A DNA stretch of 64,000 bases, taken from positions 1-64,000 of the forward strand of contig NZ_RKLV01000008.1 of NCBI RefSeq assembly GCF_026242195.1, in the 5' to 3' direction. Below the pieces are notes generated by a model. That model saw nothing but the letters and a program-made list of their open reading frames with translations. It searched no databases and was not told the DNA's origin. Both the position numbers and the translations under genes were made by a program. Positions 25,315 to 34,490 of the stretch are shown here, piece after piece; the first letter of the stretch is position 1, and each line of letters starts with the position of its first letter. The stretch is from Halorutilus salinus. Its GTDB lineage: Archaea > Halobacteriota > Halobacteria > Halobacteriales > Halorutilaceae.

Positions 25315-28300
25315 ATGGCAAAGACACCGGACGCTTTGATCGGGATCGGGGGAGCCGGTAAGAAGACACTGTACAAGACGCTCGAACAGGACTGGATAGT
25401 CGACGAGGCTATAACCGATGACGGCGAGATGAAGGCGTTCGCCGTCGATACCGACACATCGGAGTCCGGACGCGACACCGACAAGGTCGACGAGCTTCAG
25501 GAGGGTATAGACAGAATAAAACAGGAGGGCGGCTACGGGATCTCCGAACAGAAGCCCGACGTGAGCTACATCAACGTCGTCAACGAGACGAGCCGGCGGT
25601 ACACCTCAGGGTCGAAGCTCACCGCCGAACAGTCGGTGAACGAGATAATGGAGCAGGAGGCTCTCAACTGCTGGTGGCTGAAGAGCCACGAGGATATGCT
25701 GACCGAGAACGACAGCTACGAGGGCGGTGTCTTCCGGCGTCGGGGTCTGAGCAAGGCGCTTTACCACGCCAGCCAGATGGGACAGAACAAGCTCAACGAG
25801 ATGATGGGCGAGGTCGCCGCGGGCGGGGGTGAGGTCGGCTTGGTCGTCGGTCTCGGAGGTGGAACGGGTTCGGGTATGTTCATCGATCTTGCGAAGCAGA
25901 TACGTGAGAAGTCGGCGGGGAGTACAAAGGTGACGCTGTTCGGCGTCCTCCCCGCGATGAACGAGAATAGCAACGAGATAGCGAACGCGTACGCGGCGCT
26001 GTCCGAGATAGAGTACCTTGCTGTCCAAGAGGACAACGAGAACCCGTTCTACAACGTCGTCCTCGTCCCTATCGAACCCGCGTGGGGAAGCGACGACGAG
26101 GCGACGGAGGACTTCAACGAAGCCGTGTCGTACGCCATAATGTCGTACTACAACGTCTCGGGCGACCCCGACGACTGGGGCAACCGGACGGCTTACCTCG
26201 ACGAGAGCGACCCGTCGCGTGGACAGGACAAGTTCGCGCCGTTCACGGTCGCCGTACCGCAGGTTCTGAGATACAGCGCCGACGACCTTCAGGACGCCGA
26301 GGAAGGTATGAACGTTATAAAGAGAAGCCTACGCGAGGCGCAGGAGACGGAGTCGAGCCTATGCGAGGCTCTCGAAAGCTACCTCAGAAGCCACTACAAG
26401 GAGGTCTACGACAGCACGGTTGACGCGCCTTCGACGCAGGTCGATGTCGACTTAGACCCCGGTACGGTGCTCGACCTCCACGAGGAACGTATCGGGTTCG
26501 TCGAGAACCTCGTCGGTATGGACGAACTCGAACCGCTGGGGTACAGGGCACACCGGCGTATACGTGGGAACTTTGAGGATGTGAAGGACGAGGTACGTCT
26601 CGATGAGAACGAGATGGAAGGCATGAGCGACGCCGATGTCAGCGACGAGGAGAGGCGTCGTATAGTCGACAACCTACCCGACATGCACGACGACGAGGGC
26701 TACTTCAAGCCGCCGGGAGGGTACGACACCGACCAGAACAACGAGTTCGCCGAACTCGTCATGACCGAACTCGAAAACATCGCGCGTAGACGTGACCTCC
26801 TCAAGGCGAAGAACAGTATAGACGACGACCACGTCCGCGAAGGTATCGAGGTCGCGCTTAGCCGCGAGGAACGCGGTCTGACCACGGATGTCGACGAGAA
26901 GCTCAAGGAGGTGACCGACGAGAACAGGAGCGTGACCCAAAGGAAGGAGACGTACGAGGCGTTCCGTGACGAAGCCGAGTCGGTGTACGGTGACAGGGTG
27001 GAAACGTGGAGGAAGGACGTCGAGGACGAGGTCGAGAACCTTATAGATATCTCGCGGAACGTCGACGAAGCCGAGAGCCTCCTGAAAGAGCTGGAGAAAC
27101 ATATCAAGAACGAACTCGGCGCGTTCAGACGTGCCGAAGACCCGGGTCAGCTCTCCGTCGACTTCAGCTTCGGTAGGTTCGACGACCTGAACGAAAAGCT
27201 CGAAACCCTCGGCGTCGGGACGGTCGACGAGGGAACCGTGATCGACTCGCTCAACCACATAAAGGAAGCCGGGGACGCGTACATGCGTGCGGAGTCGTCG
27301 TCGACGGTAGACAAGCTGAAGTCGTTCGTAGGCTCGAACCCCGACGAGGAGCGCAAGGCGACCTACTTCCGACGCGCCGACAACGTCGACGAGGATATCT
27401 TCGAGGTCGGCGGCTGGGAAGCCCCTGACTTCTCGTGCCGTATGAAGGACGGCTTCGTCGAGTCGAAGGTACGTGAGATAGAGAACAGACGGACGAACCT
27501 AGTCGCTTCGGTAGCCGGGTCGCTCAACGACCACGTCATGAACGAAGGCGTGACGAAGGACACGATAGCCGAAAGGATAGATGCCGAGCCTGAGGAGGTC
27601 GATGAGGTACAGGAGCTGGGCACCGAAACCAACTACAGCCAGAGGCTACGCGACCGGTTACACGAAGCCGATCTGAGCGAAGAGACAGCCGAGACGGTTC
27701 TCGAAAGCCTGTGTGCGGAGGAGGGACGGAACAACATCGTACACGAGGCGTTCTACGACGCGTATCTAAGCTCCGTCGACGAGGCGCTCGAAGAGGTCAA
27801 CGCGGCTCTTGCGGAGTACCGGAAGGAGGTCGACAAGTACAGCGACCTCAGAGGGATAATCGACGAACAGGGTGAGACGTTCGTCAACGACCGTGACGAC
27901 GTTGGAGACCCGCGCGACATACGTATCGAGGCTATATCGGGAACCGAAAGCAGTCACCGTAGGGACGAAACCGCGGTACAACGTGGACGGCTACAGCGCG
28001 TTAACGATATCAAGGAGGCGGGTCTCTGGAGCGAAGACAACCCTGAGGAGAGGAAGAAGATCGTCAAGAATCTGAACGACTTTGCGCGTCGCGTCGCAAC
28101 ACTCGGCGACTACGCACCCCTACGGAACGGTAACATAGAGTCGAACAGGGAGGAGTACGACGAGGTCGAGTACACGCACAGGCTGTTCAACGTCTACATG
28201 AGCCGTATGTTCGACGGTAACACGAACAAGGCAACGCTGTCGGAGGAGATAGCTTCGGTCGAGGATACGTTGTCGAGTTCGGTACGTGTCGACAAGACGA

Positions 28301-28698
28301 ACGACCACTGGACTGCGAGCAAGGTGGAGTCGGGAGCGCCCTGGGACGTCTCTATGACGACCTTCATCGGCGGCGTCTTCCTCGACAACCTGAGTATCGT
28401 TACGGATCCGAACCAAGGGTACAAGACGACGTACGAGAACGAGTTCACCGGTATGGGTGACAACATCGTCATACGCCACACACACGGTATAGACGGTAAC
28501 GACAGGTATATCAAGGAGGTCACCGAGCAGGACGGCGGCTGGGTCTACCGGGGCGATATAATCAACACGAGAGCCGACGATCAGCTCGGTCTGATACTCG
28601 GCTCGACGGGTGACGACGGTACGGTTCGTGAGTTGCTCGAAGAGTACATACGTATAGAAGGTATCCCCAGCACACAGAACGTGAACTGGGCTGACTAA
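25315..28698 (+). CDS. Giant tubulin/FtsZ-superfamily protein (Tubulin_2-like)
   Basis: 1127 residues, three times the length of FtsZ. The N-terminal ~350 residues are a tubulin-type GTPase: DALIGIGGAGKKTLYKTLEQ for the first nucleotide loop and VVGLGGGTGSGMFIDLAKQI (GGGTGSG at 181-187) for the tubulin signature, followed by VTLFGVLPAMNEN. The remaining ~750 residues are charged and helical, with long stretches likely to form coiled coils (about 490-620 and 830-890). There is no membrane segment. A TATA-like CCTTTATG lies about 26 bases upstream. The next gene begins three bases after the stop. The family is predicted to build filaments for membrane remodelling rather than division; function here is unknown. 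Confidence 0.85.
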   Translation: MAKTPDALIGIGGAGKKTLYKTLEQDWIVDEAITDDGEMKAFAVDTDTSESGRDTDKVDELQEGIDRIKQEGGYGISEQKPDVSYINVVNETSRRYTSGSKLTAEQSVNEIMEQEALNCWWLKSHEDMLTENDSYEGGVFRRRGLSKALYHASQMGQNKLNEMMGEVAAGGGEVGLVVGLGGGTGSGMFIDLAKQIREKSAGSTKVTLFGVLPAMNENSNEIANAYAALSEIEYLAVQEDNENPFYNVVLVPIEPAWGSDDEATEDFNEAVSYAIMSYYNVSGDPDDWGNRTAYLDESDPSRGQDKFAPFTVAVPQVLRYSADDLQDAEEGMNVIKRSLREAQETESSLCEALESYLRSHYKEVYDSTVDAPSTQVDVDLDPGTVLDLHEERIGFVENLVGMDELEPLGYRAHRRIRGNFEDVKDEVRLDENEMEGMSDADVSDEERRRIVDNLPDMHDDEGYFKPPGGYDTDQNNEFAELVMTELENIARRRDLLKAKNSIDDDHVREGIEVALSREERGLTTDVDEKLKEVTDENRSVTQRKETYEAFRDEAESVYGDRVETWRKDVEDEVENLIDISRNVDEAESLLKELEKHIKNELGAFRRAEDPGQLSVDFSFGRFDDLNEKLETLGVGTVDEGTVIDSLNHIKEAGDAYMRAESSSTVDKLKSFVGSNPDEERKATYFRRADNVDEDIFEVGGWEAPDFSCRMKDGFVESKVREIENRRTNLVASVAGSLNDHVMNEGVTKDTIAERIDAEPEEVDEVQELGTETNYSQRLRDRLHEADLSEETAETVLESLCAEEGRNNIVHEAFYDAYLSSVDEALEEVNAALAEYRKEVDKYSDLRGIIDEQGETFVNDRDDVGDPRDIRIEAISGTESSHRRDETAVQRGRLQRVNDIKEAGLWSEDNPEERKKIVKNLNDFARRVATLGDYAPLRNGNIESNREEYDEVEYTHRLFNVYMSRMFDGNTNKATLSEEIASVEDTLSSSVRVDKTNDHWTASKVESGAPWDVSMTTFIGGVFLDNLSIVTDPNQGYKTTYENEFTGMGDNIVIRHTHGIDGNDRYIKEVTEQDGGWVYRGDIINTRADDQLGLILGSTGDDGTVRELLEEYIRIEGIPSTQNVNWAD

Positions 28699-28701
28699 CG
28701 G

Positions 28702-30078
28702 ATGTCGGGTTCAGACGGGGACGAGAAACGCGAATGGGCTGTCGTAGCCCTCTCCGCGATCCTCATACTCGTCCTTACGCCTGTCGTCGTCTCCATGATG
28801 ATAGAGGCGTGGGAGACGGACGGCTTCGTCTGGGAGACAGCCGCATCGCTGACCATCGACAGGGGCTACGACATCGGTCTCGTGGTCGCCGTCCCCGCGG
28901 GTCTCGCGCTCGGCTGGATACTTCTGTTCGCACTTGACGAATCGAAGAAGGTACAGGCGGTCGTCGTGCCAGCCTTCGCTGTCATCTTCGCGGGCGTCGT
29001 CTGGTCGAGAGGTCTCTGGTTCGGCGATACGGTCGACTGGTCGGCGAACGGTGTGCCGTTCGTCGCCTCCTTCGCCACGGGTCTCGTAACCGGAGGCGGC
29101 GCGGAGTACCTCAACCACCGACGACGGAGCTTCAAAAGAGCAGGCTGGCTCCTGTACCTGTCTGTGACGACCGGCACTGCTGTTGCGCTCGTCCAGCTAG
29201 CCGTCGAAGGCGGGATGGGTGTCACCGAGGGAGTCGTGAACGCGGGTTCGACGGTGGCACTACTCGTCGTTCTTTCGGTGTTCGTCGAGTACGAGAACGA
29301 GAGGAGTATCTCTGTACTGGCTACGAGCGAGAAGCCCCGCGCGACCGTCGTCGGGGGTCTGTGTAAGACGGTACGTGACGAGAACCTGAACCATAAGTTC
29401 CGCGGGGAGGGTGCGGAGAAGATGGTGCGCGCCCTCTCGACACTCGAAAACGACGGTGAGATGCTACCCGATCTTGAGGGAACCGTCAGCTTCAGGTACA
29501 AGGACACGACGAGCCTTATTTCGAGATGGGTTTCGGTTACAGCTGAGGGTGTCGACGCCAGATACGTACAGCGCCAGATGGATCTGAACACCGAACAGGG
29601 AAGCCGGAACCGTACGGTCGAAGGAGCCGTATCGGTAGCCTCCAAGCCTCTGCGGAGCTTGGTTCCGCCGTTCGTCCGAGGTGGAAGCCGACGTACGGGA
29701 AGCCTCGCCGACAGGCTCGACGGCTCGGATCTGGTTCTGGTTACCGTCTCCTTCCCCGAACTCGTCTCTGACGACGAGATAGACCAACGGTCGGTGGAGA
29801 CGGTCAAGGATATACTACGACGGTACTCCGAGTCGGGTCCTGAGACGGTGCTTGCCGTCACGGAAGCCGAGAAGGCGCTCGAACGGTACGAAAACGAGAT
29901 GGGCGGAAGACCGTTACTCAACGACGGCAAGCTTGAGGACTACATAAGGATGGAGGTTCTGGGAGGCTACCTCGGTGCGGATATAGTCTCGGTCAGCGTA
30001 GAGAAGAACACGAACCTCGGGGACGGTAGCCTTTCGTGGGAGGATATGAGGATCCTTCTCGGAAGGATGAGCGGGTAG
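28702..30078 (+). CDS. Membrane pseudo-GTPase, paralogue of the 22602 GTPase lacking nucleotide motifs
   Basis: 458 residues with about six hydrophobic segments in the first 195, as in the GTPase at 22602-24296. The segment YENERSISVLATSEKPRATV (197-216) aligns with the GTPase's YANDRSIVVLGPTGSGKTTL (216-235); the Walker A Gly, Lys and Thr are gone, and no DxxG-type switch remains. Later pieces also correspond: VSFRYKDTTSLISRWVS to FKFRFTKGNLLKRIS, and SDLVLVTVSFPELVSDDEID to SDVVILLLPAEDFLDDDEIA. I infer a duplicated GTPase that kept fold and membrane anchor but not catalysis, perhaps as a regulatory subunit. It follows the tubulin-like gene by three bases. Confidence 0.7.
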   Translation: MSGSDGDEKREWAVVALSAILILVLTPVVVSMMIEAWETDGFVWETAASLTIDRGYDIGLVVAVPAGLALGWILLFALDESKKVQAVVVPAFAVIFAGVVWSRGLWFGDTVDWSANGVPFVASFATGLVTGGGAEYLNHRRRSFKRAGWLLYLSVTTGTAVALVQLAVEGGMGVTEGVVNAGSTVALLVVLSVFVEYENERSISVLATSEKPRATVVGGLCKTVRDENLNHKFRGEGAEKMVRALSTLENDGEMLPDLEGTVSFRYKDTTSLISRWVSVTAEGVDARYVQRQMDLNTEQGSRNRTVEGAVSVASKPLRSLVPPFVRGGSRRTGSLADRLDGSDLVLVTVSFPELVSDDEIDQRSVETVKDILRRYSESGPETVLAVTEAEKALERYENEMGGRPLLNDGKLEDYIRMEVLGGYLGADIVSVSVEKNTNLGDGSLSWEDMRILLGRMSG

Positions 30079-30207
30079 CCGTTAGGGCACAGACATCGAC
30101 CCGTCCCAACCTTCTCGTGCGTCGGCGATCGGACGGCTGTCGGATACGCCGGCTTCACGCGTCCCGTATAACGGTGGCGTAAAGTCGTCGCCTAACCTCC
30201 GTAACGC

Positions 30208-30885
30208 ATGGGCAGAAGGGTAGCCGTCGTCTTCGTCGTCGCGTCGGGTGGTGTTGCGGCGGTGGCGCAGACGGCGTACGGCTTCTCGCCCCCCTCCTTC
30301 GCATGTACCGCAGGCGTGGTAGCCTACACAGCCGCGTACAGCTACACGCACGCCGACGACGTCGGTCCGGGTGACTACGTCAGCCTGCTCCGCGCGGCTC
30401 TTCTGGCTTACGTCGCGGGGTTCGTGGCTGTCCGTCCCAACGGAGCCGAGAGGTACTTAGCCCTGACCGCCTTCGTCACCGCGTCGCTCCTCGATACGGT
30501 GGACGGTGCGGTCGCCAGAAGGTACGGGGGAACGAGGTTAGGCGACGGACTCGACGTCGAGGTGGACGCGATGGGGATCCTCGTCGGATCCGCCGTGGGT
30601 ATCGCACACGGCTGGCTACCCGGTGTGTATATCGCCGTCGGGCTGGCGAGGTACGTCTTCGTAGCCGGTCTGAGGATACGTAAGGCGGTAGGAGCCACCG
30701 TCTCGGATATATCACGGAGCTACGTCCGTAACCTGCTTTCGGCGTTACAGACGGCTGTCATAGCCCTCGGTATCGCACCCGTCGTCTCGGGGTCGGTAGC
30801 CACGACGGTTGCGTACGGTGTGATGATCCCGTTCCTCGTCTGGTTCCTCCGCGACTGGCTCGTTGTCTGCGGTAGGTATAACTGA
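30208..30885 (+). CDS. CDP-alcohol phosphatidyltransferase
   Basis: 225 residues, integral membrane. The family signature is present at about residues 96-121: DTVDGAVARRYGGTRLGDGL followed by DVEVD, giving D-x2-DG-x2-AR...G-x3-D-x3-D with metal-binding aspartates. Such enzymes move a phospho-lipid group from a CDP-activated lipid to an alcohol, for example in archaeal polar-lipid head-group synthesis. Several hydrophobic helices surround the motif. The second enzyme of this family in the window is at 49536; the substrate of this one is not clear. DoxX starts 20 bases downstream. Confidence 0.82.
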   Translation: MGRRVAVVFVVASGGVAAVAQTAYGFSPPSFACTAGVVAYTAAYSYTHADDVGPGDYVSLLRAALLAYVAGFVAVRPNGAERYLALTAFVTASLLDTVDGAVARRYGGTRLGDGLDVEVDAMGILVGSAVGIAHGWLPGVYIAVGLARYVFVAGLRIRKAVGATVSDISRSYVRNLLSALQTAVIALGIAPVVSGSVATTVAYGVMIPFLVWFLRDWLVVCGRYN

Positions 30886-30905
30886 CAAGAGGCGGTGGTT
30901 GATCT

Positions 30906-31307
30906 ATGTTCAAGCAGAAGGAGATAGGCGGTGCACGAAACGCCGTAGCCCTGCTCGCACGGGTTCTGACAGCCGTTATTTTCGTAGCGTCCGGGGGAAC
31001 GAAGATACTCATGTACAACGAACAGGTTGGCATGTTCGTGGACTGGGGCGTGCCTTTCGCGGAGATACTCGTACCTCTCGTCGGTCTTACTGAGCTGGCG
31101 GCTGGGGTGGCGGTACTCGTCGGATTTCTCGGAAGGCTCGCCGCCTCCGCCCTAGCCGGTGTGATGGTAGGTGCATTCCTGACCGCAGGTCCCAACGGTC
31201 TGAACGTGCTTTCGTTCCTCCTGTGCTTCTTCATACTAACCAACGGGGTCGGGGGGTGGCACGTTCTGACCGAGAAAGAAGCCGGCGGTATGCTCAAACC
31301 CGACTGA
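30906..31307 (+). CDS. DoxX family membrane protein
   Basis: 133 residues with four hydrophobic helices. ARVLTAVIFVASGGTKI, VDWGVPFAEILVPLVGLTEL and GVAVLVGFLGRLAASALAG follow the DoxX/DoxD layout. The family is widespread, sometimes tied to quinone or thiol redox chemistry, but this member's role is unknown. A TATA-like GTATAACTG lies about 26 bases upstream of ATG 30906. Converges on the FkbM gene, whose stop is two bases away. Confidence 0.75.
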   Translation: MFKQKEIGGARNAVALLARVLTAVIFVASGGTKILMYNEQVGMFVDWGVPFAEILVPLVGLTELAAGVAVLVGFLGRLAASALAGVMVGAFLTAGPNGLNVLSFLLCFFILTNGVGGWHVLTEKEAGGMLKPD

Positions 31308-31309
31308 GG

Positions 31310-32032
31310 CTACGGGGTACAGAGCCATCCGTCGCCTACCTCCTCAACCGTATAGCCCACGTCGTCAAGTATACGTCTCTCCTCTGTAGACCCACCGTCG
31401 TCGGGATGTGTCTCAAAGTAGACCGTCGGCTCCTTCCGTCGCAACAGCCTCTCGGAGCCACGTAGGACGCCAACGCCTTCTCCCTCGACGTCTATCTTGA
31501 CGTGGTCGGGTTCGGGTAGCCCGTCACATAACGAGTCGAGCCTACGCGTTCTGACCTCTATGCTTTCGACGACAGACCCGCCCGAAACCGTCGCGTTCGC
31601 ACGGTTTAACGATGTAGTTTCGGGGTACGACGAGACGTGAAGCGTCGCCGTCGCGTCCTCGTCCGAAGCCGCAAAAGGTAGAACGGTCGCCTCGAAGGCG
31701 TTGGCACGTAGGTTCTGACGGAGCTTCCCGCGCGCATGAGGGTTCGGCTCCAGCGCGACAACATCAGCTCCGGCGGAGGCTACGGCACACGTGTATATAC
31801 CGACGTTTGCGCCGATGTCGTAGACAACATCGCCCGGCTCCGTCCTCGTGAGAAGCTCCCTGAGCATCGCGTCGTTTCCGTGCAGACCGTAGGGTTCGTA
31901 CGTCCTGAAACGCACCTCCCCGGCTGACTTGGGTGTCGACCAGCCGTGGGCGTAGTTCAGGTCACGCGCCGTGTAGTAGGCTGAGTACGCCGTCCCGACG
32001 ACACCCTGACGAAGACGGCGGAGGACTGACAT
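31310..32032 (-). CDS. FkbM family SAM-dependent methyltransferase
   Basis: 240 residues. The SAM-binding motif I is GDVVYDIGANVGIYTCAVAS, followed by VVALEPNPHARGKLRQNL (acidic residue of motif II) and the FkbM-type VKIDVEGEGVGVLRGSERLL. FkbM enzymes methylate hydroxyl groups, often on sugars or polyketides, and in archaea are common near surface-glycan genes. An N-terminal basic region (MSVLRRLRQGVVGTAY) may contact membrane. Divergent from the dehydrogenase operon. Substrate unknown. Confidence 0.82.
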   Translation of the reverse strand: MSVLRRLRQGVVGTAYSAYYTARDLNYAHGWSTPKSAGEVRFRTYEPYGLHGNDAMLRELLTRTEPGDVVYDIGANVGIYTCAVASAGADVVALEPNPHARGKLRQNLRANAFEATVLPFAASDEDATATLHVSSYPETTSLNRANATVSGGSVVESIEVRTRRLDSLCDGLPEPDHVKIDVEGEGVGVLRGSERLLRRKEPTVYFETHPDDGGSTEERRILDDVGYTVEEVGDGWLCTP

Positions 32033-32110
32033 GGTTACAGTTTAGTCACCCCCGGACAAAAAAAGACATGAAACGAGGTGTAGAATCTGGAAGAAACGGA
32101 GGCGACCGGT

Positions 32111-33061
32111 GTGGAGTTCGTCCGTCCGGGCGAAGTGCGGACGCGGAGCTTCGACGTAAAGGAGCCGGACGAGGGAGAGGTCGTGGTAGACGCCAGCCTC
32201 TCGGTCGTGAGTTCGGGAACCGAGAAGCTCGTCTACAGGGGCGACGTACCTGATACGGAGGCGGACGCGCCCGGTGTGGGGGAGCTTACGTATCCGACGC
32301 GGTACGGCTACTCCGTCGTCGGTGAGGTGGTCAAGACGTGCGGTGAGACGGGGTTAAGCTCAGGAGACCGTGTCCATGCGATGCATCCCCATCAGAGCCG
32401 TTTTACGGTGCCCGCCGACGTGGTAAGGGGCGTACCCGAAGGTACCACCGACGAGGAAGCCGTCCATCTCCCCAACACCGAAACAGCCGTCTCCTTCGTC
32501 ATGGACGGCTCGCCTACCGTTGGCGAACGCGTCGCTGTCTTCGGACAGGGTGTCGTAGGTCTTCTGACGACCGCCGTCCTTTCGTCGTTCCCTATCGAGG
32601 TCGTCACCTTCGATCCCGTCGAGGAGCGCCGCCGGAGATCCGACCGTATGGGTGCGGACGCAAGCCACCATCCTGACGAGGTGGAGACGGTAAGACCCGA
32701 CGACGGGTACGACCTCGTCTACGAGGTATCGGGGAGCACCGACGCGCTTACCGACGCCGTTACCGTAGCAGGCTACGACGGAAGGGTGATCGTCGGTTCG
32801 TGGTACGGCACCGGCGGTTCGCCCGTAGAGACGGGCGGCGGTTTCCATGGTCAGGACATAACCGTCTCGGACAGTCAGGTGTCGGAGATAGCGCCGGAGC
32901 TCAGGGGGAGATGGAGCAAGCAGAGACGTATAGAGGTATCTTGGGACTTCGTCGGTGAGGCGGAAGGTCTCATAACCGACAGGTTCGGTATCGGCGAGCC
33001 GGATACGGCGTACGAGGCGGTCGGTTCGGGAGCCTTGTGCGCCGTCTTTGAGTACGAATAG
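32111..33061 (+). CDS. MDR-family (zinc-type alcohol dehydrogenase-like) oxidoreductase
   Basis: 316 residues; GTG start, since a stop lies in frame just upstream and no ATG is available. The N-terminal catalytic part has VVSSGTEKLVYRGDVPD and RYGYSVVGEVV, but the catalytic-zinc Cys is replaced (SSGTE), as in BchC-like members. The Rossmann domain shows VAVFGQGVVGLLTTAV and VVTFDPVEERRRRSDRMGAD. Short compared with typical MDR enzymes (~340-350). It heads a run of four genes with 29, -4 and -4 base spacing, so its substrate is probably linked to the pterin-type enzyme and glycosyltransferase that follow. Confidence 0.78.
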   Translation: MEFVRPGEVRTRSFDVKEPDEGEVVVDASLSVVSSGTEKLVYRGDVPDTEADAPGVGELTYPTRYGYSVVGEVVKTCGETGLSSGDRVHAMHPHQSRFTVPADVVRGVPEGTTDEEAVHLPNTETAVSFVMDGSPTVGERVAVFGQGVVGLLTTAVLSSFPIEVVTFDPVEERRRRSDRMGADASHHPDEVETVRPDDGYDLVYEVSGSTDALTDAVTVAGYDGRVIVGSWYGTGGSPVETGGGFHGQDITVSDSQVSEIAPELRGRWSKQRRIEVSWDFVGEAEGLITDRFGIGEPDTAYEAVGSGALCAVFEYE

Positions 33062-33090
33062 CTTTTTAATCGCGGGCACGAACAGGGAGC

Positions 33091-33468
33091 ATGGCTTACT
33101 CCGTCTCCGTAGAGAGGTCGTTCGTCGCACAGCACTATCTGACGGTACCTGACTGTGGGGACGAGAACGAGTTACACTCACACACGTACACAGCCGAAAC
33201 CGTAGCCAGAGGCGGCTCGTTGGACGAGCACAGCTACCTTATCGATGTCGTCGAGCTTGAGGATACAGTCGAAAAGGTCACCGACACGTACACCGACACG
33301 ACGCTCAACGAAGCGCCGGGTTTCGAGGGTAATCCAAGCGCCGAACAGTTCGCGCGTATCTTCGCACTCAGGGTCTCCGAAGGCGTCGATACGTCGGAGG
33401 TAGAAACCATCACCGTCCGTATGCAGGAGGACGACAGAGCAACCGTATCGTACGAGCACCAGGTTTGA
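33091..33468 (+). CDS. 6-pyruvoyl-tetrahydropterin synthase/QueD-like enzyme
   Basis: 125 residues. Zinc-binding histidines are visible: SFVAQHYL near the N-terminus and HSHTYTAE (H-x-H). PDCGDENE supplies a likely catalytic Cys; an acidic/His tail (VSYEHQV) ends the chain. PTPS-fold enzymes act on dihydroneopterin triphosphate-type substrates in pterin or queuosine/archaeosine synthesis. A TATA box (CTTTTTAAT, 33061-33069) lies 26 bases upstream, giving a leaderless start. The linkage to dehydrogenase, glycosyltransferase and methyltransferase genes differs from the usual queC/queE archaeosine context. Confidence 0.78.
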   Translation: MAYSVSVERSFVAQHYLTVPDCGDENELHSHTYTAETVARGGSLDEHSYLIDVVELEDTVEKVTDTYTDTTLNEAPGFEGNPSAEQFARIFALRVSEGVDTSEVETITVRMQEDDRATVSYEHQV

Positions 33469-34490
33469 GGATAGCATTCGTCGTACCGGGTGAGCTTGGT
33501 AAGCCGACGGGAGGGTACGTGTACGACAGACATCTGCTGAAAGCGTTACGTGAAGCGCACGAGGTGGAGGTCATCAAGTCACCGCCGCGACCGTCGGGTG
33601 TCGTCGCCTTAGCCCGTACCGCATGTCGTATACGACGCGGTGGTTTCGACGCAGTCGTTCAGGACGGTCTTTGTACCGAACAGCTTACGCCGTTCAACCG
33701 TGCCGTAGGCGGTTCAGCCGTAGTGTTCGGTATCGTACATCTACTTGCGAAGGACGACCCAAGGGAAGGCGTTGTGTCGGAGGCGGTCGATAGGTCGTAC
33801 CTACGTACGGTCGACTCGTGCGTCTACACGAGTCTGTCTACGAGAAGGTCGTGCCCCTCGGATACGGACTCCGTCGTAGCCTACCCCTCGTCGCGTTTCT
33901 CGCCGGATACGACCGAGGAGGAGGTTCGGAGGAAGGCTGGGAGGGACGGTCTGCGTATCGCCTTCGTGGGCGACGTATCCCCCGTGAAACGTCTCGACCG
34001 CCTCGTAAGGGTCGTCTCGCGTATACACGCCTGTCGTCTCACCGTAGCCGGACGTACCGCCGACGGAGGGTACGCCGAACGGGTAAAGAGTCTTTGCTCG
34101 TCGCTCGGTGTCGGTGACAGGGTTGAGTTCGTCGGTGCGGTTGACAAGGACTCCGTGGGATCCCTCCTCCGCGGATCCGACGTGGTGGCTGTCCCGTCGG
34201 AGTACGAGTCGTTCGGGACGGCTTATCTCGAAGGCATGTCGTTCGGTCTACCGGCTGTCGCCGCAGGCTCAGGGGGAGCAGGCGAACTCGTCGAGGACGG
34301 ACGGAACGGGTTTCTCGTGGACGACGAGGCGGATCTCTACGAGGCTATAACAGCCCTCGCAGAGGACCCTGAGGCTCTCGGAAGCATGGGGGTGGAGGCG
34401 CTCCGAACTGCGGACGACTGGGTGACATGGGAGGAGACGACGAGTAAGGTGGTCGAGCATATCGAACGGAAGGTGGGTGAGACGGTATGA
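33465..34490 (+). CDS. Glycosyltransferase family 4
   Basis: 341 residues, GT-B fold. TTG start overlapping the PTPS stop (TTGA); it opens as RIAFVVPGELGKPTGGYVYD, the usual first strand with a Gly-rich loop. The C-terminal nucleotide-sugar domain is clear: LRIAFVGDVSPVKRLDRLVR, VEFVGAVDKDSVGSLLRGSD and VVAVPSEYESFGTAYLEGMS with the conserved E-x7-E. Transfers sugar from an NDP-sugar with retention. Tight overlap with the PTPS and methyltransferase genes suggests one pathway, possibly glycosylation of a pterin or of a lipid carrier. Confidence 0.85.
   Translation: MRIAFVVPGELGKPTGGYVYDRHLLKALREAHEVEVIKSPPRPSGVVALARTACRIRRGGFDAVVQDGLCTEQLTPFNRAVGGSAVVFGIVHLLAKDDPREGVVSEAVDRSYLRTVDSCVYTSLSTRRSCPSDTDSVVAYPSSRFSPDTTEEEVRRKAGRDGLRIAFVGDVSPVKRLDRLVRVVSRIHACRLTVAGRTADGGYAERVKSLCSSLGVGDRVEFVGAVDKDSVGSLLRGSDVVAVPSEYESFGTAYLEGMSFGLPAVAAGSGGAGELVEDGRNGFLVDDEADLYEAITALAEDPEALGSMGVEALRTADDWVTWEETTSKVVEHIERKVGETV

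Noticed and set aside
20436-30078. Interpretation as the cell-division ftsZ locus
   Set aside because: The protein is three times too long, no division partners (SepF, CdpB) are nearby and the membrane GTPase pair is not part of known division operons.
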